From Bacteroidales bacterium (GTDB lineage: Bacteria; Bacteroidota; Bacteroidia; Bacteroidales; UBA932): a DNA stretch of 64,000 bases. Below, piece by piece: positions 51,601-59,671 of this stretch; positions within the stretch are counted from its first letter, which is position 1; each line of letters starts with the position of its first letter. The position numbers and the translations under genes are program-made. The notes under the pieces were generated by a model, which had not been told where the DNA came from, made no database searches, and worked only from the letters and a program-made list of their open reading frames with translations. Where the stretch lies: assembly GCA_017626555.1 (NCBI GenBank), contig JAGAIM010000129.1:1-64000 (forward strand), in the 5' to 3' direction.

Positions 51601-51680
51601 AGGAACACCAGCATAACAGAAAGATACTGAATCTTTCTGAACAGACTGCGTGTCTGATTGTTAGCAGTATTAGTTTTCAT
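48630..51680 (-). CDS. susC: SusC/RagA-family TonB-dependent transporter (ribose-type locus)
   Basis: This 1016-residue outer-membrane transporter has a long, basic N-terminus before a hydrophobic signal segment (to about residue 36, VASAQ). The carboxypeptidase-like domain (VRGSVTDENGSPLVGVSVS) and the plug with VVIGYGTVKKKDILGSVS and NGVVIITTKKGTKGG follow, then the barrel ending LTFTF. With the SusD lipoprotein it would carry nucleosides or ribosides across the outer membrane. It lies 18 bp after the inner-membrane sugar transporter, giving both membranes' transport steps in sequence. Confidence 0.95.
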   Translation of the reverse strand: MKTNTANNQTRSLFRKIQYLSVMLVFLCIGSVVASAQTTVRGSVTDENGSPLVGVSVSTDVNGKKTGTATDLDGNYSISVQGGATLTFSFIGYLDETVNPEGRTDINVSMKPDTKLLDESVVIGYGTVKKKDILGSVSTVREQALDDRTTGNVIESMRGLTSGMKITSSGQPGSNASIVIRGLGSLTNNSPLFIVDGNYGGSEVGLNVEDIESIQVLKDASSAAIYGSRAANGVVIITTKKGTKGGLKVKFDSNVELNWLPRYDLMDAETYKLYDDRAYAEAMLQGVEGVTGYQNHFEANTDWQDEMLSMGVLQNYNVSLSGGSDDIRYYTSLNRMVDDGALYGTGYDKYGFRVNTSGRKGIFEFGENFFYTRSSRDNMGSSSWSNFITMPPTIPVYDANNPGGYGYGSSDRANTYALNPVAQENINESVNDEEYMYGNIFGQINLFKDVFKAKLNLAYKSYYGITNKLRKKGNWTMGQGDDAASVSSSMAKHHDILIEHTYTFDKTFGKHDVDAMVGMSYNRFHEETRSATKLDPLTVGDKYITSINAATGTTSATGGYTESALISYLGRINYAYADKYLVQITARRDGTSKLPQGNKWGNFYSGSVGWRISSEDFFDVPAINDLKIRANYGVLGNTNIGVWDYQSTINTAPRAVLGASDKVYVGMTQSNLTNNDLVWESKTTANVGIDMTAFRSRFTVAAEWFLSKSEDLLVYLPILWTTGNEGGAPATNAGSLQNTGVELELGWNDRKGDFSYAVNLNLSHVRNKVLSLGYGQTVYYTGTSISEIGKPLGMWYLYEMDGIFQSKEEVVAHQNSEGKIIQPNALPGDIRYVDYDDDGQIASTDRHIVGSPWPWLEMGLGVNLAYKGFALNLSGYGRFGQTVFNGARATAGDFNTNQNNFNGLKPWTQENPSTTHPRIIYGDTRNSRNDQDRWLEDGSFFRFSDISLSYSLPSSLISKIGFEQIKVSVIGKNLVTFTKYSGLDPEFADGGIYTLGYDGCSFPNPRSVSFGLTFTF

Positions 51681-51698
51681 ATTAAAAATAGGTAGTGA

Positions 51699-52700
51699 TT
51701 AGTTTCCAGAAACAATTATGAATGCAAGTCCTGAAACAAAGAACAGGAACATCACACCAAGGAGAGAGTAAACACTCTTGTTCGCTCCCTTGAACTCCTT
51801 CCAGATGAAGACACCCCAGAGAGCGGCAATCATCGGAGCACCCTGACCGAGGGCGTACGATACAGCCGCACCGGCCTTACCTGAAGCGATGTAACTGAAT
51901 GCTGTACCGAGACACCAGATAGCGCCACCGAGCATACCTACAAGGTGAGTCTTGGTGTTGCCCTTGAAATACTCGCTGTAAGAAACAGGCTCGCCGACGA
52001 AAGGCTTCTTCATCACGAAAGTGTTGAAGATGAAGTTGCTGAGAAGGACTCCCAATGAGAAGATCACGATGGCGGTATATGGAGTTGCTTTGCCTGCTGC
52101 CGGAGCGGCGAAATTGTCAAGGTCCATAGCGGCAGCCACGAATCTATAGAAGAATGCCATAAGGGTTCCTGCAACAACTGCGAGGATGATACCCTTGTTT
52201 GCGCCTGCCTTCTTCTCCTTCTGAAGTTTACCGGAGGCTATACCGTTGCAGACGATAGCGACAACGATAAGAGCCACTCCGATAAAGAGTGTCATAGGAT
52301 CACCCTTAGGTGCTCCGATATAATTTACAATAGTGCCGAGCACTAACGAGATACCAACTCCGAGAGGAAAAGCAACAGCCATTCCGGCAATCGATGTAGA
52401 TGCCGAAAGGAGAATGTTGGATGCATTGAAAATGATACCTCCGAGGATGATGCTGCCAATGTTCTTCGCAGATACCTGAACGATATCCTCAAGGAAAGGC
52501 CGACCCTCTGTTCCGAAACTTCCCATAGTAAACGCTATAAGAAGAGCGAAAAGTACCATACCGATCACATAATCCCAGTAGAAAAGTTCATATCTCCAAC
52601 TTTTCGCTGCCATTTTCTGTGTGTTGCCCCAAGAACCCCAACAGAGCATAGTAATGAAGCAGAATACTACTGCTAATAGATAATTGCTTACGATAAACAT
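51699..52700 (-). CDS. GRP-family sugar transporter (ribose uptake candidate)
   Basis: This 333-residue inner-membrane protein has ten hydrophobic segments with GRP/RhaT-type features: CWGSWGNTQKMAAKSWRYEL near the start, ILLSASTSIAGMAVAFPLGVG in the middle and SYALGQGAPMIAALWGVFIWKEFKG near the end. Relatives import ribose or glucose with protons. It lies between ribokinase and SusC, so ribose is the likely cargo and it corresponds to the transporter of the rus system. Confidence 0.88.
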   Translation of the reverse strand: MFIVSNYLLAVVFCFITMLCWGSWGNTQKMAAKSWRYELFYWDYVIGMVLFALLIAFTMGSFGTEGRPFLEDIVQVSAKNIGSIILGGIIFNASNILLSASTSIAGMAVAFPLGVGISLVLGTIVNYIGAPKGDPMTLFIGVALIVVAIVCNGIASGKLQKEKKAGANKGIILAVVAGTLMAFFYRFVAAAMDLDNFAAPAAGKATPYTAIVIFSLGVLLSNFIFNTFVMKKPFVGEPVSYSEYFKGNTKTHLVGMLGGAIWCLGTAFSYIASGKAGAAVSYALGQGAPMIAALWGVFIWKEFKGANKSVYSLLGVMFLFFVSGLAFIIVSGN

Positions 52701-52719
52701 ATTGATTGTTAATTAGTGG

Positions 52720-53613
52720 TTATTCAAGTTCTGATGCAAAAGGTATTGAAGCCTGGGCACCTGGTCGTGTCACAGCAATGGCTGATGCATCTGTAGCATA
52801 CTTCATCGCTTCAACGAAACCCTTACCTTTTGAAAGAGCAACGCAAAGGGCTCCGTTATAAGTATCACCGGCTGCCACGGTATCGACTGTCTCCACTTTC
52901 TGGGCAGGCACGATCACTGTTCCTTCCTCGTTATAGAGCATCGAACCCTTGTCGCCCAATGTAATGATGACATTCTTCACGCCCTTATTATAAAGAACGG
53001 CAGCGTTGGTGACATCATCGTCTGTCGCAGCATCTCCACAAAGAAAACGGCACTCTGTTTCATTTGGTGTAAGTGCATAAAGTTTAGAAAGGAGAGAATC
53101 CTCAAGAGGACAGGCAGGAGCAGGATTCAGGATGACCTTTACTCCGGCGGTATAGGCTATATCGGTGGCATATCCCACAACCTCCATAGGAACCTCAAGT
53201 TGCATAAGAAGATACTCCGAAGATTTTATCATATCTTCGAAAGGCTTTAGGTCGGCAACAGTCATTGCTCCGTTGGCTCCCGGCATAACAATGATCATAT
53301 TGTCCCCATTGTCATCCACGCAGATCCACGCGGATCCCGACTGCACCGAGGAGTCTATGATGATACCGTCAGTACCAAGACCCTCTTCTGCGAAATGTTC
53401 TGCCATAAGTTTTCCATTCGCATCGGCTCCCAGTTTTGTAATAAAGTTCAAATCACCCCCCAGACGGGCGACCGCTACTGCCTGGTTAGCACCCTTTCCT
53501 CCAAATGACATCATTACATCTCCACCGAAAATAGTCTCACCCTTGACGGGTATATGTGAAGTTCTGACGGTCAGATCCATATTGGAACTACCTATTACAG
53601 TAATTTTGCTCAT
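52720..53613 (-). CDS. rbsK: Ribokinase
   Basis: The 297-residue PfkB-family kinase phosphorylates D-ribose to ribose-5-phosphate. It starts ITVIGSSNMDLTVRTSHIPVKGET, has the ribose-site stretch MMSFGGKGANQAVAVARLGG, and the C-terminal signature DTVAAGDTYNGAL with the catalytic aspartate. Length and motif spacing are those of RbsK. It is the first gene of the nine-gene operon, divergent from the LacI-type regulator. A TATTTTTG -7 box (53670-53677) lies about 57 bp upstream, close to one of the regulator-like motifs. Confidence 0.93.
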   Translation of the reverse strand: MSKITVIGSSNMDLTVRTSHIPVKGETIFGGDVMMSFGGKGANQAVAVARLGGDLNFITKLGADANGKLMAEHFAEEGLGTDGIIIDSSVQSGSAWICVDDNGDNMIIVMPGANGAMTVADLKPFEDMIKSSEYLLMQLEVPMEVVGYATDIAYTAGVKVILNPAPACPLEDSLLSKLYALTPNETECRFLCGDAATDDDVTNAAVLYNKGVKNVIITLGDKGSMLYNEEGTVIVPAQKVETVDTVAAGDTYNGALCVALSKGKGFVEAMKYATDASAIAVTRPGAQASIPFASELE

Positions 53614-53664
53614 ATATTTTTAGTGTTAATGGTGGTTATCTGTTTGGCTAATCCGCACAATCGT

Positions 53665-53787
53665 TTGAGCAAAAATAGAAGATTTCTATTTAAGAACTAT
53701 AAATGTTATGCAGTTTTGTTAAGAAAAAGCCATATTTTTCTGCGCAAAGCCGCTTGTTTTTGAGCAATATTGACTACTTTTGCGCAA
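53665..53787. promoter_or_regulatory. Divergent promoter region with repeated TG(A/C)GCAA motifs
   Basis: The motif TG(A/C)GCAA occurs four times: 53666, 53741, 53761 and 53781. The last three are spaced exactly 20 bp apart, about two turns of the helix, on one DNA face. The first overlaps the rbsK -7 box (53670-53677, minus) and the last overlaps the regulator's own -7 box TACTTTTG (53775-53782, with TTG 18 bp upstream). TGCGCA is a symmetric core with central CG, as in many LacI-family operators, so autoregulation and control of rbsK are likely. Confidence 0.6.
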
Positions 53788-53800
53788 TAACGACTGCATT

Positions 53801-54817
53801 ATGAAAGAGACATTGACTACCATTTCCGAAAGGACAGGTTTTTCCATCACTACTATATCCCGTGTTTTGAGCGGAAAATCAAAGAAATACCGCATCAGCG
53901 AAAAAACCAGCGAGTTTATTCTCAAGGAAGCGAAAAAGTGCAATTATTCTCCAAATATAATTGCGCAGAACTTGCGCACAAACAAGACTGATACTATAGG
54001 TGTCCTGATGCCGTCAGTTGCCAATCCGTATTTCGCAGAAATGGCAAGTGTTATCATCGCAGAAGCGAACTGTAGAAAATATACATCAATCGTGATAGAC
54101 TCGATGGAGGATGAGGAAAATCAGAAGAAGAATCTTGCCACTCTCATAGCAAGAAAGGTAGATGGGATAATCGCTGCCCCGTGCGGTTCTGACCCGACCC
54201 TTTTCGAGGAGATACAGAAGATGCAGATCCCTCTGGTACTGATCGACAGATTCTTTGCCGGCAGCCATATCTCGTATGTGACCACAAATAATTATCTCGG
54301 TGGAGTTGAAGGTACGAATATGCTGATAAGAAATGGGCATAAGAATATTGCGTGCATTCAGGGAGCGAAGAACTCTATGCCAAACAAAAAGCGCGTTGCA
54401 GGCTATATGGAGGCTCTCAGAGTTGCAGGACTTCAGGATAACGCCATTATTGTCGGTGATGAATTTTCCATCCAGAACGGATATATGGAAACGAAGTTGC
54501 TTCTGGGGCGCAAGCCAAGGCCTACGGCGATATTCTCCCTCAGCAACACCATCGGACTTGGCGCATTGAAGGCCATTAGAGAGGCCGGTCTCAATATTCC
54601 TGATGACATTTCCATTATCTCATTTGACAACAATATCTATATGGACTATCTGACTCCTCCTATCAGCAGGATGGGGCAGCCGGTGGAAGAAATGGCGAAA
54701 CTTGCCGTCAGACTGCTAATGGAGTGCATTGAGTCAAAGAGAAACTTATGTACGCAACTCGAACTTTCGCCCGAACTGATATCAAGAGATTCTGTAAAGA
54801 ACATCAGTTCAATCTGA
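53801..54817 (+). CDS. LacI-family transcriptional regulator (ribose-type locus)
   Basis: The first ATG (53801) gives a 338-residue regulator; an upstream TTG at 53780 lies in the -7 box and is not used. The N-terminal LacI helix-turn-helix is LTTISERTGFSITTISRVLSG (residues about 3-23), followed by the hinge helix NIIAQNLRTNKTDTIGVL. The periplasmic-binding-type effector domain includes VDGIIAAPCGSDP, YVTTNNYLGG and FDNNIYMDYLTPP. It probably responds to ribose or a ribose phosphate and controls the divergent rbsK operon. The characterised rus locus uses a different regulator, so this is a regulatory variant. Confidence 0.9.
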   Translation: MKETLTTISERTGFSITTISRVLSGKSKKYRISEKTSEFILKEAKKCNYSPNIIAQNLRTNKTDTIGVLMPSVANPYFAEMASVIIAEANCRKYTSIVIDSMEDEENQKKNLATLIARKVDGIIAAPCGSDPTLFEEIQKMQIPLVLIDRFFAGSHISYVTTNNYLGGVEGTNMLIRNGHKNIACIQGAKNSMPNKKRVAGYMEALRVAGLQDNAIIVGDEFSIQNGYMETKLLLGRKPRPTAIFSLSNTIGLGALKAIREAGLNIPDDISIISFDNNIYMDYLTPPISRMGQPVEEMAKLAVRLLMECIESKRNLCTQLELSPELISRDSVKNISSI

Positions 54818-54835
54818 TCATAAAGGAACAGTATC

Positions 54836-56272
54836 TTACCGAATTTCTATATATGCATCATATTCGGCTGTAAATGCCAGTTTTATATATTTTGCATCGA
54901 TATCGAAAACCATCAGATCCACAAAGGCATCGTGGTTTGTATTGGCCCACGCAGGAGTGTCCCTGATGCAGTCAAGTGTCCATTTTCCACCATCTTCTGA
55001 CGTGAATATGAATAATTTCGATGGAGGAACAATGCCGTCCTTATGCGAGTTGAGCATACGTATGACAAGTTCAGGACCTTTGTGCTCAAGTATCACCTCG
55101 TGAGTACCGGGGGTATATCGTGTCCATCGTGGATCTGAAATATCCTCGGTCGCTGCCGTGCCGCGTTTGCCAAGGAAGAATTCTTCTGCCAGTTTCCAGT
55201 CCCTGCCGCCTGCGAGCCAGTCCATATAATCCTCATAGAAATCGGCTGACCAATGCGGCTGTCCCAGTTGGTAAGGTGATGACGGGTCTTCCACCAGACC
55301 GCAGAATACGAATGAGATGATCTTTTCCGCTCCACCGGCTGTGGCTGCCGCCTGTTGCGAGAGGAAACGGCTGAACGGAGCCGGAACCAAGGCTGAAGAG
55401 CGGTCATTTGTGCCCTTCTCCCAAGCGAATGACTCGCAGTTAGCCCACATCGCGACGCCGGTCTTGTCGTGGATTGCACGCAGTTTCTTCCAGTTTTCGC
55501 GCTGGCGTGTAAGCGGATATCTTTCGCGGACACATCCCACTTCGTCCTGGTATGCGATTATATCCACCTTCAGACGCGAAAGTTGCTGCTCATAACGCGG
55601 ATCATCGAAATCGGAATTGAATATTCCGTATGGTGATATGAGGATCTTTGCAGCAGGTGTCAGTTCGCGTGCACGATCAGTCAGAGCATTCACGGCCTCG
55701 ACGGCATAGTCGGTCAGAACAGGCCCAAGACAGTCCTCTACTGGCAGATACCAGCCATAGAATGCAGGATGATCCCCATATATGCCGGCAAGTTCCTCCA
55801 TCATTTGGATCTGGCGGCCTTTTATCTTCGGGTCACGCAGGTTGTCATCCTGATCCTTCGCCCATCCTGTGCTCATAAATACCTTCATCCCGTGCTCGGC
55901 GGCTGCATCCATTATTGCGTCAACAGGGCTCTTTCTCCACTCAGGGTAGTGCCGTCCCATCAGTCCGGACGGATAATATGCCTTCTGTTCATTCGCTACC
56001 GACATAAAGACAAGATATTCCATACCCATCTTCTTCATTTCTGCGACCTTTGCCGCCCACATCTGAGGGTCGGTATTGTCGATGTGCGGAGGGTTGGTGT
56101 ATTTGTTGCGTACATCCTGATATGGAAGATTGATGAATGTACCTGTCACAGGCAGGACTTCATCCACTTCCGTTTTCTGCGTACAGCAGTTGTCCGACTG
56201 CCCTCCCGGATGGCCGCATCCGCTTAATGCAAATGCTGCAGCCAATGCCAATGCTATTATTCTGATCTTCAT
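54836..56272 (-). CDS. DUF4434-type TIM-barrel lipoprotein
   Basis: The 478-residue lipoprotein has lipobox ALSGC (C19). The central domain (about 40-340) is a DUF4434-like barrel: VTGTFINLPYQDV, a MWAAKVAEMKKMGMEYLVFM helix-strand, DHPAFYGWYLPVED with acidic residues at a strand end, and MWANCESFAWEKG. A small C-terminal beta domain (about 400-478) resembles a discoidin-type binding module. The fold and acidic residues make a glycosidase possible, but no activity is established. It converges with the LacI gene and lies downstream of the strong terminator at 56440-56483, with a TATTTTTG box of its own (56303-56310). Confidence 0.75.
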   Translation of the reverse strand: MKIRIIALALAAAFALSGCGHPGGQSDNCCTQKTEVDEVLPVTGTFINLPYQDVRNKYTNPPHIDNTDPQMWAAKVAEMKKMGMEYLVFMSVANEQKAYYPSGLMGRHYPEWRKSPVDAIMDAAAEHGMKVFMSTGWAKDQDDNLRDPKIKGRQIQMMEELAGIYGDHPAFYGWYLPVEDCLGPVLTDYAVEAVNALTDRARELTPAAKILISPYGIFNSDFDDPRYEQQLSRLKVDIIAYQDEVGCVRERYPLTRQRENWKKLRAIHDKTGVAMWANCESFAWEKGTNDRSSALVPAPFSRFLSQQAAATAGGAEKIISFVFCGLVEDPSSPYQLGQPHWSADFYEDYMDWLAGGRDWKLAEEFFLGKRGTAATEDISDPRWTRYTPGTHEVILEHKGPELVIRMLNSHKDGIVPPSKLFIFTSEDGGKWTLDCIRDTPAWANTNHDAFVDLMVFDIDAKYIKLAFTAEYDAYIEIR

Positions 56273-56302
56273 CTCCGACAGTTGATTACAATGATTGTGT
56301 TA

Positions 56303-56310
56303 CAAAAATA
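56303..56310 (-). promoter_or_regulatory. Probable -7 element of the DUF4434 gene
   Basis: TATTTTTG on the minus strand lies 30 bp before the ATG. The gene is insulated by a terminator from the operon upstream, so it needs its own promoter. Confidence 0.5.
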
Positions 56311-56435
56311 ACAACTTTTTCTTATTTGCAGAAATCGGTCTGTCTTCAATTAAAAACCGTGTAAACAATAGCCAGTTTCATTATCATCCAGTCCCTAGCC
56401 AGAAAAAGCCCCAGTTCTATGGCCATCCCTATCAA

Positions 56436-56487
56436 AAAGCATCGTGTGGCCAGAAAAACCGCTATATTTCTGGCCACACGATGTTTT
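56436..56487 (-). terminator. Strong bidirectional-type terminator after the NahK-like kinase gene
   Basis: A perfect 17-bp stem (56440-56456 with 56467-56483) encloses a 10-nt loop. It is flanked by AAAAAG on the left and TTTTC on the right, so T-runs follow on both strands. It lies 31 bp after the kinase gene. Confidence 0.9.
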
Positions 56488-56518
56488 CTGTCACTGATGG
56501 TGTGACAGCAGGTTCAGG

Positions 56519-57592
56519 TTATGAGAGTGCTTTGATGATTTCGCACATACGGTCATACTGCCTTTCCATACTCTGGAGAAGTTTGTACTGCGCCTTTGTC
56601 CTGACAAGGTTATGCTCCGGATATGCCGTCTTGTAATATTTGTCCCCATCGATGTAGTCCATAAGGAAGCGGAGAACCTGCTCGAAGGTAATGTACCTTG
56701 CCGAGAAAGCAAGCCAGTCCAATTCGCTCTGTACCATCGAATTTCTCTGCTCGTGCAGATAGCCCTTGGCGTATGCCTCGAACATTTCGATGCTCATCTC
56801 CACATTGTCGAGATCGCGCTCGTCCTCTGCGCCGGTGTTGGTGTATGAACGGATGGCATCACCGAAATCGTTGAGCGAGGTTGATGACATAACGGTGTCG
56901 AGATCGATCATACAGAGCATACTGCCGTCAGCCTTGTTGAAAAGGATGTTGCTGATCTTGGTGTCGTTATGGGTCACGTGCATAGGGATAGTTCCATCCT
57001 CTACAAGAGCCCAGAAATCCAGCATTTCTTTTCTGCGTGACTCGATCCAGGATATCTCCTCCTTCAGTTCTGCAACTCTGCCCACAGGGTCTGCTGCAAT
57101 GGTCTCATCCCACTGCTGGAAACGCCAGCGGATGTTGTGGAATCCTTTGATGGTCTCGTTGAGCGGCTTGTCGAAGTCGGCAAGAAGAGCCTGGAAACGG
57201 CCAGTTCCGAGTCCTCCCTGATAAGCCAGTTCCGGAGTATCCGCCCTGACTGGTGAGGTGGTGTCAGGAATGAACAGGCATACAGCCCAATAGTTCTCTC
57301 CATCCTGCACATAAAGTTTTCCGTCCTTTGCAGGGATTACGGTCAGCGTCTCACGGAGCGGATCTGCTACCTTGGCCTTGATGTGCTCTGTGACAGCCTT
57401 GATGTTATCCATCATACCTGGAACGTCAGGGAAGATGATATGGTTCTTGCGCTGAAGGATATAGTTTGGAGCATCCCCCTCGGTCTTTATGACAAATGTG
57501 TCGTTGATAAAGCCCTCACCGAGCGGCTTTATTTCTGCTATAACGCCCTCAAGATCGAATTGAAGGGCAATATTCATAAGTCTTTCTTTCAT
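56519..57592 (-). CDS. Aminoglycoside-phosphotransferase-fold sugar kinase (NahK-like)
   Basis: The 357-residue cytoplasmic kinase has the APH fold: an N-lobe with FINDTFVIKTEG and YILQRKNHIIF, the catalytic loop HVTHNDTKISNILFN (HND and downstream N), and the metal aspartate in MLCMIDLDTVM. This is the arrangement of N-acetylhexosamine 1-kinases, which turn GlcNAc or GalNAc into the 1-phosphate. An upstream GH109 gene that would release GalNAc makes GalNAc a reasonable substrate. It begins one base past the CBM9 gene; ATG 57577 is an alternative start. Confidence 0.82.
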   Translation of the reverse strand: MKERLMNIALQFDLEGVIAEIKPLGEGFINDTFVIKTEGDAPNYILQRKNHIIFPDVPGMMDNIKAVTEHIKAKVADPLRETLTVIPAKDGKLYVQDGENYWAVCLFIPDTTSPVRADTPELAYQGGLGTGRFQALLADFDKPLNETIKGFHNIRWRFQQWDETIAADPVGRVAELKEEISWIESRRKEMLDFWALVEDGTIPMHVTHNDTKISNILFNKADGSMLCMIDLDTVMSSTSLNDFGDAIRSYTNTGAEDERDLDNVEMSIEMFEAYAKGYLHEQRNSMVQSELDWLAFSARYITFEQVLRFLMDYIDGDKYYKTAYPEHNLVRTKAQYKLLQSMERQYDRMCEIIKALS

Positions 57593-57593
57593 C

Positions 57594-58232
57594 TTATCGG
57601 TTTTTAGTCATTGTTAATTCTCCGAAGAATTCCGGGCAGTGGAATTCCGGTGCAGGCCGGTCTATAGGAGACCAACTGAGGAAATGCGGTTCTCTGCACA
57701 TATCGCCGCATTTGTAGAAATTCGCCCTCAGTGACTCCGGCGCTTCCGACAGTCCGAGCAGGGAAAATGGAATAATCTCAGCCATCCACCACTCTGCTTC
57801 GTCCTTGTCTGTGTGTTCGTGAGCCAGCGATCCGAATGTCTTGAATTGTGCCATCCGTTCATTGTCAAACAGTTCGAAGTCTGTTTTTGACTTTCTTTTC
57901 GCGGCCAGACGTGTTCCGATGCAGTTCACCTCGAAGTTGTAATATCCCTCTCTGGAAGGATCTGCAATGAACACTTCGACGCAACTGTCGTTCCACACCT
58001 CTCCGTGGTCGGAAAGTTCAAAGCCGCGGGCGTGCTTCTCTTTGACAGTGAAAAGTACGGCAAGCGCCTTGTCGGAATATGCAATACGGAAAGTGACGGA
58101 TGGTGCGTATGGATAGGATTCCCAGTTTACGCAGTCCACGTTGTTCGCTTCCATATCTGACAAAGTCTTGAACACTGCCTCTTCGGGCAGATGTTCAAGA
58201 CCGGACACATAATTCAGTATAATGTTTTTCAT
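57594..58232 (-). CDS. Carbohydrate-binding family 9-like protein
   Basis: From ATG 58232 this is a 212-residue protein with no signal peptide. It has the CBM9/DOMON-type beta-sandwich pattern: VTFRIAYSDKALAVLFTVKE, GEVWNDSCVEVFIADP, YYNFEVNCIGTRLAAKRKS, WWMAEIIPFSLLG and LRANFYKCGD, ending with FHCPEFFGELTM. Family members bind the reducing ends of sugars or serve as product-binding modules; stand-alone cytoplasmic forms are of unknown role. A longer frame to 58268 overlaps the GH109 gene. It lies 10 bp after GH109 and 1 bp before the kinase. Confidence 0.8.
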   Translation of the reverse strand: MKNIILNYVSGLEHLPEEAVFKTLSDMEANNVDCVNWESYPYAPSVTFRIAYSDKALAVLFTVKEKHARGFELSDHGEVWNDSCVEVFIADPSREGYYNFEVNCIGTRLAAKRKSKTDFELFDNERMAQFKTFGSLAHEHTDKDEAEWWMAEIIPFSLLGLSEAPESLRANFYKCGDMCREPHFLSWSPIDRPAPEFHCPEFFGELTMTKNR

Positions 58233-58242
58233 TTCAGAAGTC

Positions 58243-59658
58243 CTAAAGGGCAAGTTTGAGACCGTCAAGTTTGTCCCATTCTCCTCGTGTGAAGTCAGGC
58301 ATAACTACTGGAATGTTGCCGTTCTCGATGGAAACCCTTGTGAGTTCGCCCAGGCAAGACCATTCTGCTGCGTCATATACATCCTGATCCAGAGGCAGAC
58401 CGTTGCGCAGACAATAGATGAGGCGGTAGTCCATAATGAAGTCCATTCCGCCGTGTCCTCCTACCTGCTTTGCCTTTTCCTCGATGTCGCGGACGATAGG
58501 ATGCTTGTACTGCTCCATAAGGGCATCACGCACCTCGTCGCTCAGATATGCCTCTCCGTCGCTTGCAGAACCGGTGAGGTCATCGACAGCCTTATGCTCA
58601 TCAAAGTTACGGCCTTCAGTGCGGATAGAGTAGCCCTCGTTAGGGTATTTGTTTGCAAATCCCTCGGTACCTTCCACCTGATACATACGGTTGTACGGAC
58701 GTGGTGTAACTACATTGTGCTGGATTTCGATGATCTTTCCTTTCTCAGTCTGGATAAGAGTGATTGTGTGGTCACCGTTGGCATACTCTGTCTCGCCGAA
58801 CTGCTCTGCAACCTTCAATCCGTTGAATGCCTTGGTATCCATTGAGACGAGGGTTTTCATCCTGTCACCTCTGTGGATGTTGAGAACCTGGCAGGCAGGG
58901 CCGAGGCCGTGTGTAGGATATACGTCGCCGCGGTGGTTCTTGTTGAACTCATATCTCCAGCCCTCATAATAGTTCTTCCAATATGGATCGAGATTGTGTA
59001 TGTAAGAGCCTTCAGCGTGGATTACCTCTCCGAAGAGACCCTGCTGAGCCATATTGAGCGTGGTGATTTCGAAAAAGTCATAGACGCAGTTCTCAAGCAT
59101 CATACAGTGGCGGCGTGTCTTCTCTGCGGTGTTGACCAACTGCCAGCACTCGTCGATACTTGTCGCTGCAGGTACCTCGATGGCAACGTGCTTGCCCTGC
59201 TCCATAGCGTAAACGGCCATAGGAGTGTGGTTTACCCAGTCTGTTACGATATAAACGAGGTCGATGTCATCTCTCTGGCAGAGTTCTTTCCAAGCCTCTC
59301 TGCTGCCAAAGTATGCATCAGCAGCAGGCTTTCCGCGTTCTGCGAGAAGTTTCTGCATATCTTCAACTCTCTCCTGCTCGATGTCACAAAGTGCCACAAT
59401 TTCCACTCCGTCGATATAAGTGAAACGGTTGACTGCACCATCGCCTCTGTCACCGAGTCCGATGAAGCCCACTCTTACGGTGTCGATAGGATCTACGGTG
59501 AATCCCAGCATTGACTGCTGGTCTGCAGGACGGGCCGGTGTATTATAGACTGCTATTCCGTCTTTGATTTCATATCCGTAACCGCTGTTTTCGGATACGC
59601 AGGATGACAGGCAAAGTCCCAATGCCGCCATCAATGTAATGATCAATGTCTTTTTCAT
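58243..59658 (-). CDS. GH109-type Gfo/Idh/MocA lipoprotein (alpha-N-acetylgalactosaminidase candidate)
   Basis: The 471-residue protein has a lipobox LSSC (C20) and then an NAD-binding Rossmann domain (VGFIGLGDRGDGAV, about 63-76), EVPAATSIDECW, and the C-terminal dehydrogenase-like domain. GH109 features are VYPTHGLGPACQVLNI and QVGGHGGMDFIMDYRL, which hold catalytic histidines. GH109 removes terminal alpha-GalNAc, as in blood group A antigen, by an NAD-dependent redox route. Many relatives carry a Tat signal so that NAD is bound before export; this one has an ordinary Sec lipoprotein signal. The GH36 gene upstream and the NahK-like kinase downstream fit host-glycan use. Confidence 0.85.
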   Translation of the reverse strand: MKKTLIITLMAALGLCLSSCVSENSGYGYEIKDGIAVYNTPARPADQQSMLGFTVDPIDTVRVGFIGLGDRGDGAVNRFTYIDGVEIVALCDIEQERVEDMQKLLAERGKPAADAYFGSREAWKELCQRDDIDLVYIVTDWVNHTPMAVYAMEQGKHVAIEVPAATSIDECWQLVNTAEKTRRHCMMLENCVYDFFEITTLNMAQQGLFGEVIHAEGSYIHNLDPYWKNYYEGWRYEFNKNHRGDVYPTHGLGPACQVLNIHRGDRMKTLVSMDTKAFNGLKVAEQFGETEYANGDHTITLIQTEKGKIIEIQHNVVTPRPYNRMYQVEGTEGFANKYPNEGYSIRTEGRNFDEHKAVDDLTGSASDGEAYLSDEVRDALMEQYKHPIVRDIEEKAKQVGGHGGMDFIMDYRLIYCLRNGLPLDQDVYDAAEWSCLGELTRVSIENGNIPVVMPDFTRGEWDKLDGLKLAL

Positions 59659-59671
59659 CTGATATATGTTT

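Noticed and set aside
53780..53800. TTG start for the LacI regulator
   Set aside because: The TTG lies within the -7 promoter box, and the ATG at 53801 starts exactly before the helix-turn-helix.
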